NCBI GenBank assembly: GCA_027575805.1
Contig: JANBPU010000192.1
Span: 1-31,188, forward strand
Direction of reading: 5' to 3'
Length of the DNA stretch: 31,188 nt
Source: Mycoemilia scoparia
Taxonomy: Eukaryota; Kickxellomycota; Kickxellomycetes; Kickxellales; Kickxellaceae
This document shows positions 8,762 through 18,274 of this stretch, piece after piece (position 1 is the first letter of the stretch; the number at the start of each line of letters is the position of its first letter). The notes under the pieces were generated by a model that saw only the letters and a list, made by a program, of their open reading frames with translations, was not told where the DNA came from and made no database searches. The position numbers were made by a program, and so were the translations under genes.

Positions 8762-9443
8762 TTCGACTGTGCTTCTATAGTTGAGAATTTATCAGAGAAG
8801 ACGATATTCGTGGATAGTGAGTATTATGACAATGATTATAGGACAATTGGACTTAAGAAGGAAGAAGTGGTGGTATTTAAATTTTTTAGCCTGGCTTATC
8901 ATTGATATCATAAACCAGAAAGCACACCATACTAACCGCAGGTTTGTAAGCACTTCCATACAGAATTACGTACCTGCAAACATTTAGTACAAATGCTTTT
9001 CAGTATATTCAATATCAGTATTATGTTGCAATTGAAAAAAATAAGTGTCCATATAGCTGTTGAATTGTTTTTAATTATGAACAAAGGGTATGATGCGTTT
9101 CGGGCAATTATTTAAACAAATAAATGGACCTCAAGGTAAGGGACAGAACCGAATCCTAAGCAATCTATTTGCAAAGTTATACTGTTTTTATAATTAATGG
9201 AGTCAAGAATAGGTAAAAGAGCAGCTGGCAGTAATGCAACATCAATATATGGGAGGTGGATTTTCATTTTTTTGCAAATAATAGGGGCCTTATAAATTTT
9301 CAATGCATTATTGTGAACTTGGATTACATGTATAATAAAGTTTTGCTTGTCACAAAAAATATATGACAAGCCCGTTAATATAACAAGAAAAACAAATAAT
9401 GATTCCAATGAAAACGGAGGGCGAATAAAAAACCAAAAAAGAA
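8762..9443. other. Gene-free AT-rich spacer
   Basis: Contains the promoter of the minus-strand secreted-protein gene at its left end. A 118-aa minus-strand ORF here begins inside the tRNA and has no domain or composition suggesting a gene. The last ~20 bp (about 9424-9443) match the downstream flank of the first tRNA-Leu. Confidence 0.5.
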
Positions 9444-9527
9444 TGGTTGAAGTGGGATTCGAACCCACGCCATCAGATGATGATTCGGACTTGAGCCGAA
9501 CGCCTTAGACCACTCGGCCATCCAACC
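9444..9527 (-). tRNA. tRNA-Leu (anticodon CAA), inverted second copy
   Basis: Identical over all 84 nt to the tRNA at 6979-7062, on the opposite strand. Acceptor, D, anticodon (loop CTCAAGT), long variable and T arms are all intact, and a T6 run follows its 3' end. Its immediate 5' flank (ATTTCTGTC on the plus strand) also matches copy 1, but the homology stops abruptly at 9536, where a 909-bp insertion begins. Confidence 0.95.
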
Positions 9528-9532
9528 ATTTC

Positions 9533-9536
9533 TGTC
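9533..9536. repeat. Left target-site duplication (TGTC)
   Basis: TGTC immediately before the inserted element; the same four bases follow it at 10446-10449. The uninterrupted inverted copy at 6943-6978 contains this tetramer (as GACA) only once, as expected for a target site. Confidence 0.7.
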
Positions 9537-10445
9537 TGTTACAATCTTGGTTGATTATGAGTAATAAGGCCTCAGGATGGATCAGAAAATAAGGAGGCTG
9601 AGGTAACAAGTACTAAGTGGTAGACTGTAATACAATATAAGAATATTGAGACCACTTTGCTGTTAGAGTGACGGGGGATTTATCAGGGGGGAGGGACGGA
9701 GGAGGGAAAACCTTATCAGAGGCTTCTGATAAAAATTAAGGGAGGGCGGAAAATGAAAATGTCAATATATAATATGACAGACAAAACAAATACTGCTGAT
9801 CACTAATAGATAGCAATACTAACGATGACGGGGGGGGGTATGAGACTGAATAACAGAGAGAAACTGGTGGCTAGTAAAGTACAGACCAGATGACGGCAGA
9901 TGATGAAGATCTATACCAAGATCTAAGATATAAGATCGTAACGACGATCTACGAAGATATTTTAACGTAACAGGTATCGGTGCTAACTCGGAGCAATTAT
10001 AACCAGAATATTTATAATAATAAACTAATAGATAAGTTTTAAAAGTTTATTAAAAAGAATAAAATAAGGGAAAGTTGCTAAAGAAAGTAAAAAGTGGAAA
10101 AAGGGTATAACTATTTATACAAAAAAATAGTTAGGGAAAATTTGGAAAAGATAGGGAGAGAGATATATTTAGGTGCTTTTGTTGGTTATTTATTTTTCTT
10201 GGGCTTTTGTACTGCAATTAAATAGTCGTCAATGATGATAAAATAGAAAGAAAAAAATGGTATTTCATACCATTAGGGTGAATAAGGTGAATAAAAATAA
10301 GAAAGAAAGAGAGGCTTGTCTATCAGACAATAATGATAGAAAATATCATTATTATGGGTATAGAATATATGAATTTGGTATGATTGAAATAAAACCCGTT
10401 TGAAACAGGTTGAGAAGTAGCGCCCAAATGATCGCGGACGCGACA
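9537..10445. mobile_element. Solo LTR (909 bp) inserted upstream of tRNA-Leu
   Basis: The segment begins TGTTACAATC and ends GCGGACGCGACA, so it has the TG...CA (TGT...ACA) ends of LTRs, and it is flanked by the tetramer TGTC on both sides. Deleting it together with one TGTC restores a continuous match to the upstream flank of the other tRNA-Leu copy, which shows directly that it is an insertion. It contains no gene, only a G-rich stretch (9673-9706), a G9 run (9830-9838) and a GATCT-rich stretch (about 9899-9958). The insertion point is 6-9 bp from the mature tRNA 5' end, where Pol III transcription is expected to start. Ty3-type retrotransposons are known to target such sites. Orientation is not determinable. 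A non-autonomous DNA element with similar ends is the alternative. Confidence 0.72.
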
Positions 10446-10480
10446 TGTCTTTTTTTTCAGGCTGTCATATACGAATGTCG
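10446..10480. repeat. Displaced right part of the tRNA-Leu inverted duplication, starting with the second TGTC
   Basis: The reverse complement matches 6943-6973 with a single mismatch (CATTCGTATATGACAGCC then TGAAAAAAAAGACA). It is the outer upstream flank of the minus-strand tRNA, pushed 909 bp away by the insertion. 10446-10449 is the right target-site copy. Confidence 0.85.
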
Positions 10481-10796
10481 GCTATAATTATAACAATTAC
10501 AGCAATAGTAAGTTATTTATTACACTATATTATTTTTCTAAAACTTATATCATATCATTGTTTACTTAACATATTCCTACATAATGCTTATTTGAAAACC
10601 CGTGCTATATATCAACAGCAATTTATCATCATGCCTCTTTATCTCAACATTTCTATTAACTACATCACCACATTCACTATCAATCCCATTATTCAAAAGA
10701 ATTGTTTGAACCTTTTCAAATTTGCAATCATCGTTTTGTTTATCAACCCTTTAAGTATCCTACTTATCGTTGCTTCATAAGTTTCAAATTGCAAAC
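10481..10796. other. AT-rich spacer upstream of COQ9
   Basis: No convincing gene. A 111-aa hydrophobic ORF (10445-10780) starts inside the inserted element's last bases and is low-complexity, so it is not accepted. The COQ9 promoter must lie here. Confidence 0.45.
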
Positions 10797-12175
10797 ATGA
10801 ATACTTTGAGACAGCGAAGCGTCATTGCTATTTCACAAGTCTCAAGATCGCTTGCTTTCCGATCTAGACCACTATCAACAAAAAGGTAAATAGTTGGCAT
10901 AATCTACTATATAACTCAGTGAAAGTTACTAAAGCATCGTATTTTATTATAGCAATAGCGGAGAATCTGTTCGTAAAGCCATACTCGATAGGGCGTTGGA
11001 AAAAGTAAAGCAAAATGGGTGGAGCACCAAACCAATAATCGAAGCCTCCAAGGACCTAGGGTACACACCGGCAGTTCATGGTATTGTACAGAATGGCGAA
11101 ATTGATCTCCTGGATCACTTCTTTACCACAGCCAAGAATAGCATGGTGGAGCAAACCAAAGAACAGATAGCAACCAGGTATGATCCATTATTACATACAA
11201 TAAACCTAAAGCAAAACACTGCTGTTTACAAATTAGCCCCTACAAATATACTTTTGGAATTACAATTTCCTATAGTCCCAGCACACATGACAAACTGTCG
11301 CTTCTATTCAAAGCGAGACTCGAGCAGACCATCCCTTACTTGCCACACTGGCCACAGGTAACTATGCATCCAAAGATTATACTCGCATACTACCTGCAAT
11401 GCTTGCAATCTAACTGACTATGTACAAAATTCATCCAGGCATGTGGTATTCTTGCTCAGCCACAGAATCTATTATTTTCTTCGCAAAAGCTTGGAAGCCT
11501 AGCAGATGAGATTCGCTATCTATCAGGAGACAAGTGCACCAATGTGAGATACACGATATATTAAACAGCTTCAAGAATTTGCCTGAATATGACTATAACA
11601 AATCTACATTTCCATGTACCACTTTTAGGTCGATTGGTATGTAAGACGCGGGTCAGTAGCAGCTGCGTATTTGGCAACTGGTAAGCAATCCCTTAAGCCT
11701 GTTACATTCATATACTATTAAACTATAAATATATGGTCCAATTCCACAAGGCTCTGGCCAAAAATGGCTTCCTTAGGGTTTCACTTGAAAAGGCTGTTGA
11801 TTGAACTATAATCTGAGGAACTATTTATCCCTATCATACATTTGAATACAGGTTCAAGTTCACCATATTGTGCCCAACACAGTGCACTTATCATTGAAAT
11901 GCTTTTAAACCATATAGAACTTTACATGTGTGAAGACAGATCTCCAGGCTATCAAAACACTTGGGACTTCATGAACAAACAGATCGAAAATATGACAAAG
12001 GTCGATGACGCCATGTATGGTGTAAGTAACAAATCTGAAAGAACCTTCTGGAGACCCCTGAGTGCTGCCGAATCTGATGTTTATTTGCCAAAATATATAG
12101 GTTTCAGGATATGCCGCGTACTTTGGCAGAAATCTCTACAATATGCTTGCTTCAGTAAGCCCATTCTATAATTAA
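10797..12175 (+). CDS. COQ9: Coq9, ubiquinone biosynthesis protein (seven exons)
   Basis: Exons by splice motifs and frame: 10797-10885, 10953-11177, 11276-11357, 11439-11543, 11629-11680, 11918-12021, 12101-12175; 243 aa in total. The N terminus (MNTLRQRSVIAISQVSRSLAFRSRPLSTKR) is a basic amphipathic mitochondrial presequence. The body matches the COQ9 family: ILDRALEKVKQNGWSTKPI, GYTPAVHGIV, KARLEQTIPYLPHWPQA, DEIRYLSGD and DWYVRRGSVAAAYLATELYM, then CEDRSPGYQNTWDFMNKQI. The fifth intron (11681-11917) is set by the family motif: splicing there produces the conserved A-T-E-L-Y-M...DRSP, whereas reading on gives unrelated sequence. Coq9 binds lipid intermediates and helps Coq7 hydroxylate demethoxyubiquinone in the mitochondrial matrix. 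No frameshift or missing part is seen. Confidence 0.92.
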
Positions 12176-12542
12176 AAGCTTCAACCTATTTATCTGTGGG
12201 GTTCATTCCCTAAAGAGCCTCTGTGTGTGTGTGTGTGTGTGTGTTCGTACTAACCGGAACATCTCTATGTTTATAGAAAGGAGTAATAGGATATCTTTAG
12301 GATCAGAATTTGACCATAGTTGTTTATTTATAAATATCTGCTGAAAATCAATGGGTTGACAAAGTTAGAAAGACTGGATGGTGGTTATGTGTAAAGTGTT
12401 TGGACAGAAACAGTCTATTTTTATAACACAGGTGTAGATGGGTTGTCAACCGAAAATAGACCATTTCCCAGGGCATTGACAGTATATGGTTTCAATAAAT
12501 CAACATCGTCTGTTAAAACATCTCGAAATATACTGGTATTGT
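12176..12542. repeat. Convergent spacer with a (TG)n microsatellite
   Basis: A (TG)n tract at 12222-12244 lies just downstream of COQ9. The remainder, up to the proposed profilin stop, holds no gene I can support. Confidence 0.7.
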
Positions 12543-13059
12543 TTACTATAGAAAGTAATATAATTTCGTCGTTAGTTTGAATGGACTAGCATTCTTGGAG
12601 GGATATTAATAACAATAAACAAACTGCCTCCAAGAGTAGCTGTGTGGTAGTAATAACAATAGCATTGAAATTTCGACTTACATATTGCAATTGAATAAAG
12701 TAATCGCAAAGCTTTTCGGTAACATTGACGACATTACCAGCCTCGACATTTTCACCATAAAGAGAGATAATAACAGCCTTGTTGGATTTTACGCACACCG
12801 CACCAGAAGCACCTCTTCTTCCATAAATGCTACGATCGGTAGCCTGGAGAGTGAAGTACTTCTCACCATTAATGGTGAATCCAGAGGCTGTGATGTCTTC
12901 GGGCTTATTGTAGCCTTCGACAAGCTTCTTGACCTCATCGATTTTTACATCAAATCCGGGACTCTTGGCCCACACACCGCCATCAAGACCGCAAATTGCG
13001 GCCTGGGAGATTTGACCAGTACCTACAAGGTTGGTATCAACAAATGATTGCCAGGACAT
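12543..13059 (-). CDS. PFY1: Profilin, with a proposed intron directly before the stop codon
   Basis: The protein opens MSWQSFVDTNLVGTGQISQAAICGLDG, the typical profilin start with the N-terminal Trp that helps bind poly-proline, and ends EKLCDYFIQLQY, the usual C-terminal helix. It binds monomeric actin, poly-proline ligands such as formins, and phosphoinositides, and so controls filament growth. The coding frame runs 12682-13059 (126 aa, normal family length). At 12681 a perfect GTAAGT donor follows the last conserved Tyr. Without splicing, 31 unrelated residues would be added (open frame to 12586). An acceptor CTATAG at 12546-12551 is followed immediately by TAA (12543-12545), which would end the protein exactly where profilins end. 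The profilin call is secure; the position of the last exon is inferred. Confidence 0.9.
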
Positions 13060-14208
13060 TGTTGTGTGTGGTTCTAAATACAGGAAAGTACAAGGAAGGG
13101 GAAAGAGAATAATAGACTAAATTAGAGTAGTAGTAGTAGTAGTAGTAGTAGTAGCAGATTGTGAGAGGCAGAGCACAACCAGGTTAAAGACAAAGACAAA
13201 ATATATTAATATTCAGAAAGATGAAGGATCTTTATTTCCGAAAATAGTAGAGACCTGGGAATAAATAAATTGGTGTAGAGACTTGGGTCCAGCATAGTAG
13301 TACAACACAGAACGGCTCTCTGTATGTGAGAGAGTGAGGATATGCTTGCTTCAAGTGAGCAAATGGCCAAGCGCTGTAAATCAAAGTCTAGGCTGACGAC
13401 AGCCCCAATCCTCCTACTTTTAGTCTGTTGTTCATCACCCACTCACTCACCCACTCACTCATATTACAGCACACTGTTACCTCTCTTTCACACTGAGGAG
13501 CTAAATACAATTGCATTCCTGCTTTACTAAGATTATTTAGCAATACACTGTAGTCAGGCTTCTATTGGTTGCGATGGGCTTCTTAGTCAACACCACGCTA
13601 CTATTCAAGCCTGTCCTGCAAAAAACTAGAGCTGGCCTTCCATGGTAATAAATACCAGATCAAACCTATGAATGGCTATAAGCAAGCCATAGATAAACAC
13701 CATAGCCATCCCCGAAATGGCTAGAGATAGTAAAGCGCAAATCAGCCATTCCATATGCAATTCTTGGGGACCTATTTGGTCTAAGGCCTTGTGAACTTTG
13801 GCCATATAGCAGCATCGTTATAAAGCTTTGCTACATTCTTAACTAGACCCTGAACATGTGGTGGGATGCCACTAGTGAACTTTGACTACATACTCCTGTA
13901 GATACATATTCCAACGCAGCCATCACACAGTATATACCGCCAACTGTATCTAATAAATGTTTCGATCTAGTATTTAGCTTAAAAAGAATCCAAAAAAGGC
14001 AATGAGAGCAGAGGTATATTTACTCTGCATAATTGGTCAGTCAGATGTGGGTGAAAGATAATACACTCGTCGCAATAAAAGGTGGGCCGCAAATTGCAGC
14101 ATGGATGATGAAAGAGGTGGTGATGAAAATCATAAAATGTGGGATCGTCAAAGAAGCTGAAACGGAGATAAGGTGCTGAACGTGGCTGTGTGTGTGTGTG
14201 TGTTTATA
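13060..14208. other. Gene-free spacer with simple repeats (profilin upstream region)
   Basis: Contains an (AGT)n tract at 13126-13154 in the profilin 5' region and an ACTC-type repeat at about 13440-13461. At 14187-14203, next to the end of the following minus-strand gene, is a (TG)n tract. Short ORFs here (for example 13206-13442 minus) have no family features. No RNA gene was recognised. Confidence 0.6.
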
Positions 14209-15667
14209 CTAGACATTCTCTTCGGGAGAGCTCTCAATGATGGCCTGTAGGCGTCGCACTCGAATGTAGTCGGCAACACCTTTAAGCATAATAAACCAGC
14301 CGATAACGATAAGAACATAGGTCAAGTACATGCTTCCAACCTCGGGATCTGTTGGGTCGCTGCCTTCAGGGGGTGCCATTCCCATTGGGCCCTGCATGTA
14401 GAAGCCATAAAGAATAAACGTAATTCCCAAACCAGTGAGAGAGCCGCTCTAAACACACATTTTTAGAATTAATATAATGCCACGCCTCGGCGTTAGTCAA
14501 GACTCGATTATAAACTAACATAATAGTGACAGCATTGTTGGTGGGACTCATGCAAAAATTAGACCCGGAAACTTACTCTAGCAGCGTGTGTACTGTGAAG
14601 CAGGAACGTCATCATGAAACCAATAAACTGGAATCCGGCAGAAACTATAAGCATAAAACAATATTTTGGTATTAGCCTATGTTTTCTCTGGTAGTTATAA
14701 TTCTTGGTGTCGGTCTAAATAGTATAACATTTCGCTCACCAGCAAGATTAACAAGGAATATGGCAAAATTGCCAACGGGCAGACCCTCAATAAGAAGCTC
14801 ATCTGTATCGCTTATCGTAACAACCGCAGGCTCAAAGTATGGTGCCATGCCGCTTGCAGCATTTCCATCCCGATTCCCATAGATATCTTGGTAGCTCTAC
14901 ATCCACACAAATCGCTTGTTACAATCATCAGTTTATATATGGCCTTTTGGAGGCACAAAGATACTGTTAATATGCTTACCGGCAATGTCTCCTCGGGAAC
15001 ACCGTTCTCATAGCCCATGTAAAGGTCTGGTTTGGCAGAAATATTTGAAAAAACACCGTCGTTTGTAGCATTCTGGCCCTGTGGCGGCGATGGATGTGTG
15101 GCTTGTGTCTGTGAGGATGCGCCGTCATTATTGTTGGCATTAGTATTGCTATTGCTGCTACCTACGCCAGTGCTGATGCCTTGTGTGCTGCTTGAAGATC
15201 CAGCTGCTCCTGGTGGTGGTGGTGGTGGTTGGCTGCTTCCTGTTTCATCATACGAGGGAGGTGGAAGTGGAACCCGGTCACTATCCTTCTTTGCCATGGC
15301 ATCGTCTTTGGTATCTATTGGGTCCATCTCTATCGTTTCTAGGTCGTAGCTGTCAAAGCTGTGGATAGTAGTGGCAGTGGGCTTTTTGTATTCATGGCTG
15401 TTATCATCGTTGTTATCGTCGTCATCAACTGCGGAGGGTACTTGCTCGGACCCCGGCTTACTAAGCAATGAGGAGCTGGCAGCAGCCCCTGCTGCAGTAT
15501 TGGTGTTGGCTTCGTTGTTTTCATCATCCCCTTGCTCTTTGAGCTATAAAACAAATTGTCATTAAAGCGCATTATAATAAAACCAGCGCGAATTTATAAA
15601 CTAATTCTGTCAATGTAGTATGCATTTGTTACCAATTTACCTTTTGGTACTTGTTTCCGCCTGCCAT
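14209..15667 (-). CDS. BSD2: Bsd2/Ndfip-type Rsp5 (Nedd4) ligase adaptor, five exons
   Basis: Exons on the minus strand: 15667-15641, 15543-14980, 14896-14740, 14644-14577, 14448-14209, all with GT...AG ends and consistent phase; 351 aa. The N-terminal half is acidic and low-complexity, with a PPPSY motif at about 103-107, the PPxY type recognised by WW domains of Rsp5/Nedd4 ubiquitin ligases. Then comes LIEGLPVGNFAIFLVN and three membrane segments: FAIFLVN...FQFIGFMMTFLL, LTGLGITFILYGFYM, and YLTYVLIVIGWFIMLKGVADY. The GNF...GF...AAR.G.L.G.G pattern matches the DUF2370/Ndfip domain. Family members sit in Golgi/endosome membranes and bring the ligase to metal transporters and misfolded membrane proteins. 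A poly-Pro stretch and a GSSNSNTNANN spacer separate the PY motif from the membrane part. It is transcribed divergently from the LIM gene. Confidence 0.85.
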
Positions 15668-18274
15668 TTTGTGCTACAATTATATAACGATAGCAAGGAA
15701 TACAAGGTAAAAATTACTTATAGATATGGAAAGAAGAGTAGATAAAGATGAAAATCAAAGCAAGCGTGCTGTGCCAGAGTGAGAGGTGGTGGCTAGGCCA
15801 GACAAAACAACTCAAAGGTGTATTCTAGAAGGAATCATAGCTGCCACTCTACTGCCATAAAGTGGACATTAATCCAATTCAACAAGAACAGGCGGAAAGG
15901 CCTAGCCTATACAAACCCATAATCGTGGTCAGCCAATTAGTATATCCTGTCTACCAATGTTTCTAATTATGAATACTGCTAATCTAATATGTGTGAGTCT
16001 TTGTTTTAATGGATGTGACCATTTCTTGGCAAAAGAGGCACCCACACACACATATATATATATATCTTTTTTAGTTAGCAGTAAATCTTCTATTTTATAC
16101 TCGAGTATATACATCAGGCCATTAAATAGCCGACAGAGTCTTCTTCAAAGATGTACCAGAATAATACCTTGGATAATGGCCAATAATGGTCTGCCAGATT
16201 ACGGCTAAAATATATGGCTCATGGGCTGATTTGCAGGGAATTTATGAGGCTACCAGCCTGTTCCTTTTTGGTGGAGAGCTTGCCAGCCAGACACATTGGT
16301 GTTTTATTCCCCACTCCATCTCGGCCTAATCTTGAAAGGCTGCTGCATACTTGCTCTACATATGCTACTATCATTTTGGGTGGCCTTTGATGCTGGACAG
16401 CGTTGGCCAAAGATATGAAAAGTGAAGCTCTGTTTAAGCAACCAAAAGCACAAGGAATTCCATTATTTTTCTGTCACTTGAAAAGCAGACAGTGCTTTGT
16501 TCAGTAGTAATGGTTCAAGCAGGCCTTGGCTTATGCATTTCTCGATGTGCTTTTGACTGAATTTGATACGATGGCACCAAAGAATTTTGCCCACATAGAA
16601 TAATATTCCACGATAAACACAACCTACGGCCAACAACGCCTTTAAAAGCCAAAGATGGATAAGTTGAAAGTAATAGATGCTCTTTAGCATTTATAGTTTC
16701 CTATTTTCTTTTGATCTTAACTATTATACGCACAGAAAGATATCAACGCTTGTTTCTATCCAAATCCACTTACTTGGTATAATGGACCGCCAGAGTGCAC
16801 TACTACAAATAATTCTGCAGCCAGCACTTGTTGTTCATGGCCAACAAGCCAGGGGAACCCTCAAGAGCTGTGCGTTTGGTTTTGATATCACATCTTCATT
16901 GGTATGCACTCCTACTAACCCATTAAAAACCTTTACAGTCGAGAACACAGTTGCCACACTTTCTAAAGCAGGTTAGGAAAATTCACAAAGATATGCTCCT
17001 TTTGATCAAATGGGGTTGTTAAAATTCTGCTTTCAAGCGACTATGACGTGTGGTGAGGCCACAAGCACACACAGTACTTTTGCTTCCAATGCCCAATATA
17101 TGACGAATTTCTTAACCCAGCTGCCTATAAGGCTATAAAATGATCTTTGGTAAAGATATTTCTTGCTGCAACATAGTATTTTCAAAATGTGAGAATGCAA
17201 ACCAAGGCAAGTGAGGGGCCCAAGCCACACTTTTTACTAAGAGAAGGATAGTATGTCGCAAAATTTTGCAAACGTCCGTCAGGTCAAAAGTGTGCACATC
17301 ATTTCATGACTATTAAAAAGTTGTACAGATTTGAGTAGTAAACTGCAATGCAGGCATGGTAACTGGAAGTCCAGCTTATTTTAGCGCACTAGGAGGAGAG
17401 ATGTTGTGCTTGGCATGCAAGTCTTTCCTGACCTTATCTGACCCAAGAGACGCGCCAATAGTGTCTTGGATATTGGCAATACAAGCCATCCATGAGACTA
17501 GTTTAGTTGTATGCGAACATGTCTGGCGCTTAAAATGTTGTTTGTGTGTACTGAAAATGATATAGTCACAATGGGGTGTGTATGTAAACATCAATAGTCT
17601 GCATTGCTGTTGGCGAGTAGGAGGAGGGAGAGGCTGGTAGTATATGAGTCTTGTGTCACGCTGGGTGGTGGGACCATGGGGACAAGGAGTCTATTATTTG
17701 CTATGTAATTGTTTACGAATAGGCACGTTACGTGTTTTGGCTGGCCAATCAGTTTTCCTGTTTCTGTTGAGTTTATTGCCCGTGAACATCTCCATTCCAA
17801 AGAAGGAAGGTTTTCTTTCTGCCTTTAAGGCTAATGTGGTATGGCCATTTCACCAACTCACAGCATCTGTGTTGAAGTCTGCACAACAAGCCAGGGCGCC
17901 TCAAAAGAACCTCCCAGCTTTCTCTCAAAACCCACCTGACACCGCTCTAAAATCTCTTCAAAAGTCTTCACAAAGCTGGGAGGGATCTTTGTAGTCTCTC
18001 GCTTTTGTGTGTTTGGCAAAATACTTTTCTTCGGGGCTACATCGCCCACCACCACCACAGCAGCAGCAGCAATAACAATATAGGGACTTGGACTTCCCCA
18101 TATTTGTTTGGCAACTTTCTTTTCGCGTTATTGTTCTTCATCGTTACTTTATCTTGTAAATTTATTTCTTGCTTCAATTCATTCAGAATACCTAACCATA
18201 CCCAGTACTATCGCAGAGGCCTTCTACCACAATCATCACTATATCAGCATCAGTATTAATACCTTGGTCTAGCC
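15668..18274. other. 2.6-kb gene-free divergent spacer
   Basis: The longest stretch without a gene I can support. It lies between the starts of the Bsd2-like (-) and LIM (+) genes, so it holds both promoters and perhaps long 5' leaders. Visible: (CA)n(TA)n at about 16043-16067, a CAC/CAG trinucleotide stretch at about 18050-18072 near the LIM start, and only short ORFs (up to 116 aa) without signal peptide, domain or codon pattern. No tRNA, snRNA or transposon ends were recognised. Confidence 0.5.

Noticed and set aside
9112..9468. 118-aa minus-strand ORF
   Set aside because: Starts inside the tRNA-Leu gene and has no recognisable feature.
10445..10780. 111-aa hydrophobic ORF
   Set aside because: AT-rich low-complexity Ile/Leu/Tyr/Asn sequence starting at the edge of the inserted element; no signal of coding selection.
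14101..14165. Possible C/D-box snoRNA (ATGATGA at 14105-14111, CTGA at 14157-14160)
   Set aside because: No complementary terminal stem and no clear internal boxes; the motifs are short enough to occur by chance.
16843..17900. Repeated CAACAAGCCAGGG at about 16841 and 17884
   Set aside because: A 13-bp match with diverging surroundings in 2.6 kb of spacer; likely chance or too decayed to interpret.
17644..17994. 116-aa plus-strand ORF in the large spacer
   Set aside because: No signal peptide, domain or biased codon pattern; overlaps an equally open minus-strand frame.
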